Shown here: positions 13,529 to 21,339 of the stretch, piece after piece
Position numbering within the stretch: the stretch's first letter is position 1
How the letters are laid out: each line of letters begins with the position of its first letter
Assembly (NCBI GenBank): GCA_946542465.1
Contig: CAMNKQ010000005.1
Span: forward strand, 1-33,157
DNA from: an uncultured Clostridia bacterium
GTDB lineage: Bacteria > Bacillota > Clostridia > Oscillospirales > Oscillospiraceae
Length of the DNA stretch: 33,157 nucleotides
Direction: 5' to 3'
Program-made: the position numbers and the translations under genes
The notes under the pieces: model-generated
Seen by the model: only the letters and a program-made list of their open reading frames with translations
Databases searched by the model: none
What the model was told of the DNA's origin: nothing

Positions 13529-14274
13529 AGATGAAACGCCGGATCTTCAGCGGCGCGGCATGCGACCAGATCGTCTACAGCGTAAGCGACCGTGTAAAGG
13601 AGCCGAAGAAGGCAAAGCCGCGGATCCGCTTCAAGAACGCTGAGGAGCGAGCCGAGCATCGGCGTCTGATCGCCAGGCGCTACCATGCAAGGCTGGTTAA
13701 TGCCAACTATGGGCCAAGCTCCTATTACAGCACACATACCTTCGACGATGAACATGAAGTGCATGAGTTTAAGGACGCCCGTGCGATCCGGGATGAGTTT
13801 TACCGTCAACTCAAAAAACGGTGCCCGGATGCGAAGATTAACATCTACATGGGGCGCGGAAAGTCCACGCATCGCATCCATTTCCATATGATCTCCGACG
13901 GGATCCCGGAGGAGGCAATCAAAGAACTCTGGATCTGGGGCAGCGTCAAGCACTGTACTCACTTGCGCGAGAACTGCCGCTATAACGGGATCGACTGCGG
14001 CCAGGATTACACCGGTCTTGCCAATTACCTGTTCGATCACTGGACGTCGGAGCAGGGCGGGCGCGTCCGATATAAATATAGTCGTAAGACGATCAAGATG
14101 CCGGACGCAGAAAAGCCCACCGAGTGCAAGGTGAACTATTCTCCCGAGCGCCCGCCGGTCGCCCCGAAGGGCTACCGGTTTCTATATGTGGACTATAACC
14201 ACTACGGTTATATGTGTTTCCACTATGTAAAAGAAGTACATAAGGTTCGGCGAAACAACAGGGCAGACGAATAA
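13525..14274 (+). CDS. HUH-type Rep-like (rolling-circle initiator) protein
   Basis: This 249-residue protein starts at GTG 13525, 10 nt after GGGAGG. It shows the three HUH-endonuclease motifs in order: motif 1 STHTFDD (about 69-75), motif 2 HRIHFHMI with the metal-binding His119-Phe-His121, and a candidate catalytic Tyr in DYTGLANYLFDHW (Tyr162 or Tyr168). The style (YMGRGKSTHRIHFHMISDG, RPPVAPKGY) matches a family widespread in Firmicutes temperate phages, related to replication-associated ORF2/G2P proteins. It would nick one DNA strand and could initiate replication. No other replication initiator is visible. The nicking site and role are inferred. Confidence 0.82.
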   Translation: MKMKRRIFSGAACDQIVYSVSDRVKEPKKAKPRIRFKNAEERAEHRRLIARRYHARLVNANYGPSSYYSTHTFDDEHEVHEFKDARAIRDEFYRQLKKRCPDAKINIYMGRGKSTHRIHFHMISDGIPEEAIKELWIWGSVKHCTHLRENCRYNGIDCGQDYTGLANYLFDHWTSEQGGRVRYKYSRKTIKMPDAEKPTECKVNYSPERPPVAPKGYRFLYVDYNHYGYMCFHYVKEVHKVRRNNRADE

Positions 14275-14278
14275 ATGA

Positions 14279-14301
14279 AGCCGCGCAGCGGCCTTTCCTT
14301 T
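14279..14301 (+). terminator. Weak terminator-like hairpin after the Rep-like gene
   Basis: GCCGC-GCA-GCGGC (14280-14292) is followed by CTTTCCTTT, just after the stop at 14274. The stem is short, so it may only attenuate transcription between the middle and late regions. Confidence 0.45.
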
Positions 14302-14348
14302 AGCTTGTAAATGTGTAAAGTCCTGATAACAGAGAGGTGAGTATCAAC

Positions 14349-14753
14349 ATGAGCAAACCGAGAGAACCGTGGTGGGGCTACGTCAAGAATGTCCTCCGTG
14401 CCTATCCCGATTACAAGAGGGAGCTGGCACGGCTCAGATCTTCCGTCAAAATCACCCCGCGATATAACGCGAACGGCGGAGGCAGCGGGATCAGCAACCC
14501 GACCGAGGCACTCGCCATGCAGGAGCTCCCGCGAAAGGAACAGCTCCGACTTGAGGCGGTGGAGCGGGCGCTGGCCGAAACCTGGCGGCTGCCAAATGGC
14601 AGGTGGCGCTGCTCCATCATCGAACAGGTGTATTTCCGCAAGAGCCATACGCTGCAGGGCGCAGCGGATTACTGCCATGTGTCCTATGACACGGCGCTCA
14701 ACTGGCACGGTGATTTTATCCGCAAGGTAGCCGACGAACTTCATCTCCTTTGA
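14349..14753 (+). CDS. RinA-like late transcription activator
   Basis: This 134-residue protein starts at ATG 14349 behind AGAGGTG. It follows the RinA/ArpU-type pattern: a helical N-terminus (YVKNVLRAYPDYKRELARL), a central NPTEALAMQELPRKEQLRLEAVERAL, then CSIIEQVYFRKSHTLQGAADYCHVSYDTALNWHGDFIRKVADEL, which includes an HTH. These proteins switch on late operons and usually stand directly before the packaging genes, as here. The alternative reading as a small terminase is less likely but cannot be excluded, because no other TerS is visible. Confidence 0.78.
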   Translation: MSKPREPWWGYVKNVLRAYPDYKRELARLRSSVKITPRYNANGGGSGISNPTEALAMQELPRKEQLRLEAVERALAETWRLPNGRWRCSIIEQVYFRKSHTLQGAADYCHVSYDTALNWHGDFIRKVADELHLL

Positions 14754-14822
14754 AAGTTTGCCTTTAAAAGCCAGGAAACGGTTATATCATGGCACCATGC
14801 AAGATTGACGGAGGAAGCGGAG

Positions 14823-15164
14823 ATGGGCAGAAGAGCCGACCAGGTGGGAGAGCACCGGACAGCTTTCGACCGTAACAAGAAGAAGATCTACGCTACGCAG
14901 AAGCTGTGCGGAATCTGCGGCCAGCCGGTCGATTTCTCCCTGCGCTATCCCAACCCCATGAGCAAGACGGTCGATCATATCATCCCGATCAATCGCGGCG
15001 GCCATCCGTCCGATCTGGCCAACCTGCAGCTGGCACACCTCAGCTGCAACCGTCAGAAATCAGACAAGGTTCTGCAAGAGACTTCTCCGCCCGCGTCCGA
15101 GGGAATTATATCCAACCGAAATCTTCCGCAATCCTTCGATTGGGCAAGCTACAGGACAAGATAG
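14823..15164 (+). CDS. HNH endonuclease (packaging-associated)
   Basis: This 113-residue protein starts at ATG 14823, 8 nt after GGAGG. It has a Zn knuckle (CGICGQ), the HNH core VDHIIPINRGGHPSDLANLQLAH and the closing SCNRQKSDK. Small HNH proteins beside the packaging genes assist terminase in specific DNA cleavage in cos-type phages such as HK97. Its position before portal and terminase fits. The downstream G/C-rich repeats at 15169-15196 could be its target. Cleavage itself is not shown. Confidence 0.9.
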   Translation: MGRRADQVGEHRTAFDRNKKKIYATQKLCGICGQPVDFSLRYPNPMSKTVDHIIPINRGGHPSDLANLQLAHLSCNRQKSDKVLQETSPPASEGIISNRNLPQSFDWASYRTR

Positions 15165-15168
15165 GGGG

Positions 15169-15196
15169 GCGTACCCACCCCCGCGTACCCGCCCCC
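15169..15196. repeat. Tandem 14-bp GC-rich repeat after HNH; candidate packaging site
   Basis: GCGTACCCACCCCC (15169-15182) is followed at once by GCGTACCCGCCCCC (15183-15196), one mismatch, and is preceded by a run of six Gs. It is non-coding, between the HNH and portal genes. Cohesive-end or packaging sites often lie next to HNH/terminase genes, so this is a candidate cos region. That is inference. Confidence 0.45.
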
Positions 15197-15246
15197 GAAC
15201 TTCGGCCTGTCACTACGCGAAAAAACACAGGGTAGAGGTGCCGATC

Positions 15247-16491
15247 ATGGCCTACGAATACCGGGGGATTGAGTATCTCCGCCAGAAACTGAACAGAAAG
15301 CGAGTCCGTGTCCTGAGGCGCTATAACTTCTACGAGATGAAGGTGCTGGTGCGGGATCTGGGGATCTCCACGCCGCCGGAACTGCGCGGCTGGAACTCGG
15401 CGCTCGGCTGGTGCGCTCACGCGGTGGACGATATGGCCGACCGCCTGATTTTCCGGGAGTTTCGCAATGACATCTTCGCCATGAACGAGATCTATTTTGC
15501 GAACAATCCGGACACACTTTTTGATTCGGCCATTCTGTCGGCGCTGATCGCGTCCTGCTCCTTTGTCCGCGTTTATCGAACGGACGGGGAGCTGCCGGCG
15601 CTGGAGGTGATCGACGGCGCCAACGCTACCGGCGTCATGAACGAGAGAACCGGCCTCCTGGAAGAAGGCTATGCGGTGTTGGAGAGAAACAGCATGGGGC
15701 AGCCGACGCGAGAAGCGTGGTTCTCGAAGGAGAGAACCATCTTTTACGAGAACGGCCGACAGGGCGAGGAGCGGGAGCATCCGGCCGGTTGGCCGCTGCT
15801 GGTGCCGGTGGTTTTCCGGCCGGACGCGCAGAGGCCTTTCGGGCACTCGCGCATCAGCCGGGCGTGCATGTCCTACACCGAGGGCGCGATCCGGACCATC
15901 AAGCGATCGGAGATCTCCGCGGAGTTTTACAGCTTCCCGCAGAAGTATGTGACCGGCGTTGCCCAGGATGCGGAGTTTGCCGACAAGTGGCAGGCGGCCA
16001 TGAGCGCCTTTATCAAGTTCACGGTGGACGACGACGGAAACGACAAAGTCAAATTCGGCCAGTTCGAGCAGGCAAGCCAGGCACCGCACCTGGAGCAGCT
16101 CAGAATGTTCGCATCGCTCTTCGCGGGCGAGACGGCGCTGACGCTGGATGATCTCGGATTTCCGTCCGAGAACCCGAGCAGCCAGGAGGCCATCAAGGCA
16201 GCGCACGAAAACCTGCGGCTCAAAGCGAGGAAGGCGCAGCGCACCTTCGGAACCGGATTCCTCAACGCTGGTTTTCTCGCGGCCTGCCTCCGTGATGATT
16301 ACAGCTACAACCGTGATGCGGTCGCCATGACGCGCCCGATCTGGGAGCCTGTATTTGAACCGGATGCCTCCGGCCTCAACCTGATCGGCGACGGTGTGCT
16401 CAAGCTCAACCAGGCCGTGCCCGATTTCATCACCCGCGAAACGCTGCGCGACCTGACCGGGATCCAGACAGATGGGAGTGAAACCACATGA
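15247..16491 (+). CDS. Portal protein (SPP1 gp6-like)
   Basis: This 414-residue protein starts at ATG 15247, 6 nt after AGAGGTG; GTG 15238 is also in frame. The portal is the dodecameric DNA channel at the head vertex. Portal-family features include the N-terminal YNFYEMKVLVRDLGI ... GWCAHAVDDMADRLIFREF region, VVFRPDAQRPFGHSRISRAC, and the C-terminal PSSQEAIKAAHENLRLKARKAQRTFGTGFLNAG helix region. It overlaps the MuF-like gene by ATGA. It lies before the large terminase, which reverses the usual order. Confidence 0.9.
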   Translation: MAYEYRGIEYLRQKLNRKRVRVLRRYNFYEMKVLVRDLGISTPPELRGWNSALGWCAHAVDDMADRLIFREFRNDIFAMNEIYFANNPDTLFDSAILSALIASCSFVRVYRTDGELPALEVIDGANATGVMNERTGLLEEGYAVLERNSMGQPTREAWFSKERTIFYENGRQGEEREHPAGWPLLVPVVFRPDAQRPFGHSRISRACMSYTEGAIRTIKRSEISAEFYSFPQKYVTGVAQDAEFADKWQAAMSAFIKFTVDDDGNDKVKFGQFEQASQAPHLEQLRMFASLFAGETALTLDDLGFPSENPSSQEAIKAAHENLRLKARKAQRTFGTGFLNAGFLAACLRDDYSYNRDAVAMTRPIWEPVFEPDASGLNLIGDGVLKLNQAVPDFITRETLRDLTGIQTDGSETT

Positions 16492-17255
16492 CAGACGCGG
16501 CGCCGGAGCTGCTGAAAGCCGTGAGCGGGCGTCTGCAGCGATACATAGCGACTGATAAAACGCTGGGGCCTCTTGCTTGGGCGATCCGAGACGGGAAAGC
16601 AGACTATCAGACGGTCAACCGATACGCAATCCGACTGGGAGAGCTCCTGTCGAAGGCACTTCGCCGGGAGATCTCCGCCGATAATCTCCCGGATGGGAAA
16701 ATGTATTACAACATCGCCGAGCGGGTTCTCGGTCCTTTGCTGGAAGGAAATCACAGGATGGTCGCCGACGCAGCCGAGGCGGCACAGAACGCAATGAACA
16801 AGGCGGCGGGAATTGGCTTGAAGGCAGTCCGCCCGGATCTTAACAAGAGCCGTGTGCAGGGCCTTGTGGAGAAGGTCTCCAGCTATGAGACCTACGCGGA
16901 AGCAGAGTGGGTCACGCAGGAGCCAGTGGTCAATTTCACACAAAGTGTGGTGGATGACGCGATACGGGAAAACGTAGCCGCCCAGGCCGAAGCGGGACTG
17001 AGACCGATCGTGACGCGAATCCCGGAGGCGGGGTGCTGCCAATGGTGTGCGGATCTCGCAGGAGAATATGCGTACCCGGTCGACCGGGATGTATACCGAC
17101 GCCACGAAAACTGCCGATGCCTGGTAATCTACGATCCGGGTAAGGGAAGACTGCAGAACGCCCACACAAAGGTGTTGTATGCGGAAGCCGCCCGCAAGGA
17201 CAGAAATGCGAGAATTGCGCGGGTGCTGGAAATCGAGCGTGGTTTGCGTGGGTAG
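16488..17255 (+). CDS. MuF-like minor head protein
   Basis: This 255-residue protein, coupled to portal, is helical at the N-terminus. It ends in the Mu gpF-type cysteine motif AGCCQWCADLAGEYAYPVDRDVYRRHENCRC (about 183-213), a Cys/His set that probably binds metal. Such proteins sit inside or beside the portal and assist head morphogenesis. Adjacency to portal supports this. Its end overlaps the start of the large terminase. Confidence 0.85.
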   Translation: MTDAAPELLKAVSGRLQRYIATDKTLGPLAWAIRDGKADYQTVNRYAIRLGELLSKALRREISADNLPDGKMYYNIAERVLGPLLEGNHRMVADAAEAAQNAMNKAAGIGLKAVRPDLNKSRVQGLVEKVSSYETYAEAEWVTQEPVVNFTQSVVDDAIRENVAAQAEAGLRPIVTRIPEAGCCQWCADLAGEYAYPVDRDVYRRHENCRCLVIYDPGKGRLQNAHTKVLYAEAARKDRNARIARVLEIERGLRG

Positions 17256-18651
17256 AAAACGCATCGGAAACCAAAAGCCTACCTTCTCAGCTCGCCTGCC
17301 ATACAGTAAGAGCCTCGGTGCAGAGGCAATTGCCCTGTATGAGTGCACAGGCCGCAAAGCCCGCAAGTGGCAGGCGATTCAGGTTAAAGACCTGATGGCG
17401 ATCACGCCGAAGGGCTTGTGGAAACACACCAAATACGGAATTGCCGTTCCGCGTCAGAACGGAAAAAATGAAATCGTGCTGATCCGGGAGCTGAAAGGCC
17501 TGGAGCGGGGCGAGAAGATCATCCACACCGCGCATTTGACTTCAACCGCACACGTCGCATGGGAACGACTGCTTGACCGGGTCGAAAAAGCCGGTCTGGT
17601 GGTCGTTTCGTCGTACAAGGCCCGCGGCAAGGAGCACATTGAGGTCGAGGGCGGCGGAAAAATCGAGTTCCGCACGCGAACCAGCAGCGGCGGCCTCGGT
17701 GAGTCCTTCGACCTGCTGGTCTATGATGAGGCCCAGGAGCTGACGCCAGATCAGGATGCAGCGCTAAAATACACCATTGCGGCCTCCGAGAATCCGCAGA
17801 CCATCTACACCGGAACGCCGCCGACTACCAACAGCGCAGGCACCGTCTTCAAAACCTTCCGTGATCAGATCCGCAAGGGTACAGCGCGAAACGCGGGATG
17901 GGCGGAGTGGAGCGTCACCGAGCATACGGATCCATGGGATCGAGAGGCTTGGTATGCCACAAACCCGAGCCTCGGCCAGGGACTCGCAGAGCGCACCATT
18001 GCGGACGAAATTGGAGAGGATGAGCTGGATTTCAACATCCAGCGCCTGGGCCTCTGGATCGAGTACAACCTGAAATCTACCTTCACCCGGCAGGAATGGG
18101 ACCGGCTGCTTTGCGAGACGCTCCCGGAACTGACCGGGCGCCTTTATATCGGCATCAAGTACAACAAGGACGCCGCGTCTGTCTGCCTCGCTGTGGCGGC
18201 GAGAACGACCGACGGGCGGTTTTTTACCGAAGTGGTGGACAGACGGGAGACCCGGCAAGGAAACGCCTGGATCGTCGATTTTTGCCGTCATGTGGCAGGC
18301 CACGCAAAGCGCATCGTCGTTGATGGAGCCAGCGGACAGCAGCTTCTCGCTGAAGATCTCAAAGCGGCGAAAGTGCAGAAGCCGTATTTTCCAACGGTGA
18401 AAGAAATCATTGCTGCAAACGCTTTTTTCGAGCAGCAGGTTTTCGGCGAAACACTTTGCCACATGGGGCAACCGGCGCTGAGGCAGATCGCGGAGAACTG
18501 CGACCACCGGCCAATCGGATCTAACGGAGGCTTCGGCTATAAGTCTATCCTCGAAGGCGCCGATGTGGCGCTGCTCGAAAGCGTGATCCTCGCCGTGTGG
18601 GCGGCAGAAAACTTCAAGGACCGCGGGAGCGGCCAGTCAATGAGTTGTTAA
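17239..18651 (+). CDS. Terminase large subunit
   Basis: This is the ATPase/nuclease that packages DNA into the head, about 470 residues. The start is uncertain: GTG 17239 or 17248, both overlapping the MuF-like gene; no strong ribosome site is seen. It opens GRKRIGNQKPTFSARLPYSKSLG. The ATPase domain has the Walker A-like PRQNGKN (about 71-77), FRTRTSSGGLGESFD, and Walker B LLVYDEAQE (Asp163, Glu164), then YTGTPPTTNS. The nuclease half has TLPELTGRLYIGIKYNKDAASV, KRIVVDGASGQQLL and SNGGFGYKSILEGADVALLES. It matches the Terminase_1 type common in Clostridia phages. Confidence 0.93.
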   Translation: MVCVGRKRIGNQKPTFSARLPYSKSLGAEAIALYECTGRKARKWQAIQVKDLMAITPKGLWKHTKYGIAVPRQNGKNEIVLIRELKGLERGEKIIHTAHLTSTAHVAWERLLDRVEKAGLVVVSSYKARGKEHIEVEGGGKIEFRTRTSSGGLGESFDLLVYDEAQELTPDQDAALKYTIAASENPQTIYTGTPPTTNSAGTVFKTFRDQIRKGTARNAGWAEWSVTEHTDPWDREAWYATNPSLGQGLAERTIADEIGEDELDFNIQRLGLWIEYNLKSTFTRQEWDRLLCETLPELTGRLYIGIKYNKDAASVCLAVAARTTDGRFFTEVVDRRETRQGNAWIVDFCRHVAGHAKRIVVDGASGQQLLAEDLKAAKVQKPYFPTVKEIIAANAFFEQQVFGETLCHMGQPALRQIAENCDHRPIGSNGGFGYKSILEGADVALLESVILAVWAAENFKDRGSGQSMSC

Positions 18652-18680
18652 AGCAGAGCTCTTTGAGAGCCCTGCTTTTT
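18651..18680 (+). terminator. Hairpin terminator or attenuator after terminase
   Basis: AAGCAG-A-GCTCT pairs with AGAGC-C-CTGCTT around a TTG loop, followed by Ts. It overlaps the terminase stop codon and stands 60 bp before the scaffold gene. Since the head genes downstream must be expressed, it is probably partial. Confidence 0.65.
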
Positions 18681-18739
18681 CAATAGGTGAAAGCCAAAAA
18701 TACGGCATACCTCGCCGATAAGAGGGAGAAAGGAACACC

Positions 18740-19210
18740 ATGTCCGAATTCAAAGCAATCACCACGCAGGAAGACTTTGACAATGCGATCAAGGACCGCC
18801 TGGAGCGGGAGCGGCGCGCCGCTGCTGCGCCCTTTGCGGACTATCAGCAGATCAAAGCCGACCTTGCCACGCTCAAAACGCAGAGCGGGCAGAAGGACAC
18901 CACTATCGCACAGCTGCAGAAGGATCTCCAGGGCGCGAGGGCCGACCTTGCCAAAACGAGAATCGCCATGGAGAAGGGGCTGCCTGCGGAACTCGCCGCC
19001 CGCCTGACCGGTGAGACGGAAGAAGATCTCCGCAAGGACGCCGATACCCTCGCTGCGCTCTTCTCGGACAAAAAAGGAGGCGCGGAGCCGTCCCGCAGCC
19101 ATGAGCCCACCCGGGGTGCGCGAGCGGGAAAAGCGACGGACGATAAAGACGGCATCCCGACTGAGGCGTTTGCCTCAGTGCTTGCCGATCTCAATTTGGG
19201 AGGGAAATAA
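18740..19210 (+). CDS. Capsid scaffolding protein (DUF4355-like)
   Basis: This 156-residue protein starts at ATG 18740 behind GGGAGAAAGG. It has a short N-terminal segment (FKAITTQEDFDNAIKDRLER), a coiled coil (about 35-75, IKADLATLKTQ ... QLQKDLQGARADLAK) and a disordered basic/acidic tail. This is the standard pattern of phage scaffolds, which guide capsid assembly and are then removed. Position directly before the major capsid gene confirms it. An 8-bp hairpin (19160-19179) lies near its 3' end. Confidence 0.88.
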   Translation: MSEFKAITTQEDFDNAIKDRLERERRAAAAPFADYQQIKADLATLKTQSGQKDTTIAQLQKDLQGARADLAKTRIAMEKGLPAELAARLTGETEEDLRKDADTLAALFSDKKGGAEPSRSHEPTRGARAGKATDDKDGIPTEAFASVLADLNLGGK

Positions 19211-19212
19211 AA

Positions 19213-20112
19213 ATGTCTAACATCGTAAACAAGGGCACGATGCTGCCCCCGGAAATCGCGCAGGGGATGATCAACCTCGTGCGCGGCAAGTCCAGTCTTG
19301 CCCGCCTGTCGGCGGCGCGTCCCGTTTCCTTCAACGGAAACGAGTTCTTTACCTTCAACTTCGACAATGAGGTCTCCATCGTCGGCGAGAGCGCCGCAAA
19401 GGTTAACGGCGGCGTCACTGTCGCGCCCGTGACCGTGCGGCCCTACAAGTTCGAGTACGGCGCCCGTTTCTCGGACGAGTTCATGATTGCGTCCGAGGAG
19501 TACCAGATGGACGTTCTGCGGCAGTTTGCCGAGGGCTTTGCAGCCAAGGCCGCCCGCGGCATGGATATCGCCGCCTTCCACGGCTTCAACCCGCGCGCGG
19601 GCGCCGCCTCCACTGTCGTGGGCACGAATCACTTCGATTCCGTCGTCACGCAGACCGCGACCACGACTGCCGACCCGAGCGTAGATGTCGAGACTGCCAT
19701 TGCTCTGGTGCAGGGGAATGAGCATGACGTGACGGGCATGGCCATGGCACCCGCCTTCCGGACCGCCCTCGCGCAGCTCAAGAAGAGCGGCACCAGCAAC
19801 GAGCCCATGTTCCCCGAGCTGGGCTGGGGCGCAACGCCCGGCGTGATCAACGGCCTGCCCGTCGACACCAACAGCACCGTCTCCTTCGGCGCCGGCACGA
19901 AGGACCGCGCTATCGTCGGAAACTTCCGCGACTTCTTCCGCTGGGGCTTTGCCAAGGGCATCTCCATCGAGGTCATCGAGTACGGCAACCCGGACAACGA
20001 CGCGACCGCCGGCGATCTCAAGGGACACAACCAGATTTATCTGCGCGGTGAGTGCTACATCGGCTGGGGCATCCTCGTTCCCGGCGCCTTTGCCCGCATC
20101 GTGGCTGCTTAA
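19213..20112 (+). CDS. Major capsid protein (HK97 fold)
   Basis: This 299-residue protein starts at ATG 19213. It has the HK97-type order: an N-terminal arm (LPPEIAQGMINLVRGKSSLARLS), E-loop strands (FNFDNEVSIVGESAAKVNGG), spine-like helices (FSDEFMIASEEYQMDVLRQFAEGFAAKAARGMDIAAFHG), a P/A-domain region (GMAMAPAFRTALAQLK) and a C-terminal beta domain (GECYIGWGILVPGAFARI). No N-terminal delta domain is needed because a separate scaffold precedes it. Confidence 0.94.
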   Translation: MSNIVNKGTMLPPEIAQGMINLVRGKSSLARLSAARPVSFNGNEFFTFNFDNEVSIVGESAAKVNGGVTVAPVTVRPYKFEYGARFSDEFMIASEEYQMDVLRQFAEGFAAKAARGMDIAAFHGFNPRAGAASTVVGTNHFDSVVTQTATTTADPSVDVETAIALVQGNEHDVTGMAMAPAFRTALAQLKKSGTSNEPMFPELGWGATPGVINGLPVDTNSTVSFGAGTKDRAIVGNFRDFFRWGFAKGISIEVIEYGNPDNDATAGDLKGHNQIYLRGECYIGWGILVPGAFARIVAA

Positions 20113-20124
20113 GGAGGAGAGACT

Positions 20125-20301
20125 ATGAACACCTACAGAAACAAGCGCACCGGCGCCGAAGTGATCACGGAATCCAACGTGACCGGCGACGACTGGGAAC
20201 TGGTCAAGCCCAAGAAGGAGCCGAAAGGTAAAGGCAAGGAGCCCGACGCCAGCAAGGAGCCCGAAGGCGGCAAGGAGCCCGAAGGCGGCGAGGACAAGTG
20301 A
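20125..20301 (+). CDS. Small head-region protein with KEPEGG repeats
   Basis: This 58-residue protein starts at ATG 20125 behind AAGGAGGAG. The first half (MNTYRNKRTGAEVITESNVTGDDWELV) resembles small Rho-N/DUF-like head-region proteins of Firmicutes phages. The second half is a charged, disordered tail of KEP-type repeats (KEPDAS, KEPEGG, KEPEGG) encoded by an 18-bp tandem repeat. It overlaps the connector gene by GTGA. Function unknown; perhaps a capsid accessory. Confidence 0.72.
   Translation: MNTYRNKRTGAEVITESNVTGDDWELVKPKKEPKGKGKEPDASKEPEGGKEPEGGEDK
20236..20289 (+). repeat. 18-bp tandem repeat, 3 copies (in frame)
   Basis: AAGGAGCCCGAAGGCGGC is exact at 20254-20271 and 20272-20289. 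A degenerate copy sits at 20236-20253 (AAGGAGCCCGACGCCAGC). The unit is 6 codons, so copy-number change keeps the frame. Confidence 0.88.
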
Positions 20302-20735
20302 GCGAGTCCTTCGCGACCGTCCAGGACGTGACGGCGCTGTTTCGCACGCTGACGCCCGCTGAATCTGAGCGGGCGTCGGTGCTGCTGCCGATTATCTCGG
20401 ATACGCTCCGCGAGGAGGCACACAAGGTCGGAAAAGACCTTGATGTGATGATCCTCGAGCGCAAAAGCTTCGCGTCCGTGGTTAAATCCGTCACCGTAGA
20501 TATCACGGCGCGCTGCATTATGACCCCGACAGAGGGCGCGCCCATGACTCAGCAGAGCCAGAGTGCTCTCGGCTACACCGTCTCCGGCACCTTCCTGGTG
20601 CCGGGGGGCGGCATGTTTATCAAGAATACGGAGCTGGCGCGGCTGGGGCTGCGCCGGCAGCAGGTGGGAGTGTTCAATCCCTATGTTACACGGAATCCCT
20701 GTAACCCTTTTGACCAAAACCCAAACGGGTGTTAA
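20298..20735 (+). CDS. Head-tail connector (Gp19/Gp15/gp6-like)
   Basis: This 145-residue protein starts at GTG 20298, overlapping the previous gene. It is helical, as for connector adaptors: FATVQDVTALFRTLTPAESERASVLLPIISDTLREEAHKVG, then SVTVDITARCIM. The C-terminal QSALGYTVSGTFLVPGGGMFIKNTELARLGL is typical of Firmicutes Gp19/Gp15-type connectors that bind below the portal. It ends about 50 bases inside the next gene. Confidence 0.85.
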   Translation: MSESFATVQDVTALFRTLTPAESERASVLLPIISDTLREEAHKVGKDLDVMILERKSFASVVKSVTVDITARCIMTPTEGAPMTQQSQSALGYTVSGTFLVPGGGMFIKNTELARLGLRRQQVGVFNPYVTRNPCNPFDQNPNGC

Positions 20736-21339
20736 TGCGGCGGGGCGGCCGGTATACAGCTGGTCGCCCGTCACGGTCGAAAACGTACTCGTTGCGCCGC
20801 TGAACGAAGTCGACAGCACGCAAGGGCTGCTCTCGACAGGACACCGGGCGGTCTATCACATGGCAATTCCAAAGACCGACACCAATACATGGGAAGGACA
20901 GCTCGTACAGTTTTTCGGCAATACCTGGGCGGTTGTCGGCATCCCCACTCGCGGAATCGATGATCTGATTCCGGGCCCGTGGAATCAAAAGGTTGCTGTG
21001 GAGCTTTACCGCACCGGGGCCCATTCAATTGAAAGCTTGTGGGCAGACTCGGTTACTCTGTGGACCGAGGCGTTTCAGAAAGACGCCGCGGGCTATGATA
21101 TCGAGGGAGATCCTCAACCGCGAAATGTCACGGCAATCTTTACAGAAGGCGTCGACAGCACGGCATTCAGCCAGGATCAGAAGGCTGGACCGAGACGCTC
21201 AGCGACGGTTGAGCTTTGGTCAGAAGACTATCAAAGTGAGCAGCGGCTCATGCACAACGATGTGCTGTATGAAGTGCGTGAGTGCAAGAACACCGGACGC
21301 GGGACAGTCCTGCTGAAAATCGAGGAGGTGTGGCGCTGA
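20683..21339 (+). CDS. Head closure (stopper) protein, apparently two-domain
   Basis: This 218-residue protein is best started at ATG 20683, overlapping the connector by 53 bases. Residues 1 to about 108 look like a head-closure protein: PVTLLTKTQTGVNAAGRPVYSWSPVTVENVLVAPL ... GHRAVYHMAIPKTDTNTWEGQLVQFFG. Residues about 115-218 form a second beta-rich part (IESLWADSVTLWTEAF ... LMHNDVLYEVRECKNTGRGTVLLKIEEVWR) that resembles a separate small adaptor. The protein is therefore about twice the usual stopper length. Fusion is inferred; the neck location is well supported by neighbours. Confidence 0.75.
   Translation: MLHGIPVTLLTKTQTGVNAAGRPVYSWSPVTVENVLVAPLNEVDSTQGLLSTGHRAVYHMAIPKTDTNTWEGQLVQFFGNTWAVVGIPTRGIDDLIPGPWNQKVAVELYRTGAHSIESLWADSVTLWTEAFQKDAAGYDIEGDPQPRNVTAIFTEGVDSTAFSQDQKAGPRRSATVELWSEDYQSEQRLMHNDVLYEVRECKNTGRGTVLLKIEEVWR

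Noticed and set aside
15106-16206. Minus-strand 366-codon frame
   Set aside because: It is antisense to the portal gene. Long antisense frames are common in G+C-rich coding DNA, and there is no start signal.
16305-17366. Minus-strand 353-codon frame
   Set aside because: It is antisense to portal, MuF-like and terminase genes, with Arg/Leu/Ser-rich shadow composition.
18844-20028. Minus-strand 394-codon frame
   Set aside because: It is antisense to the scaffold and major capsid genes, both well supported.
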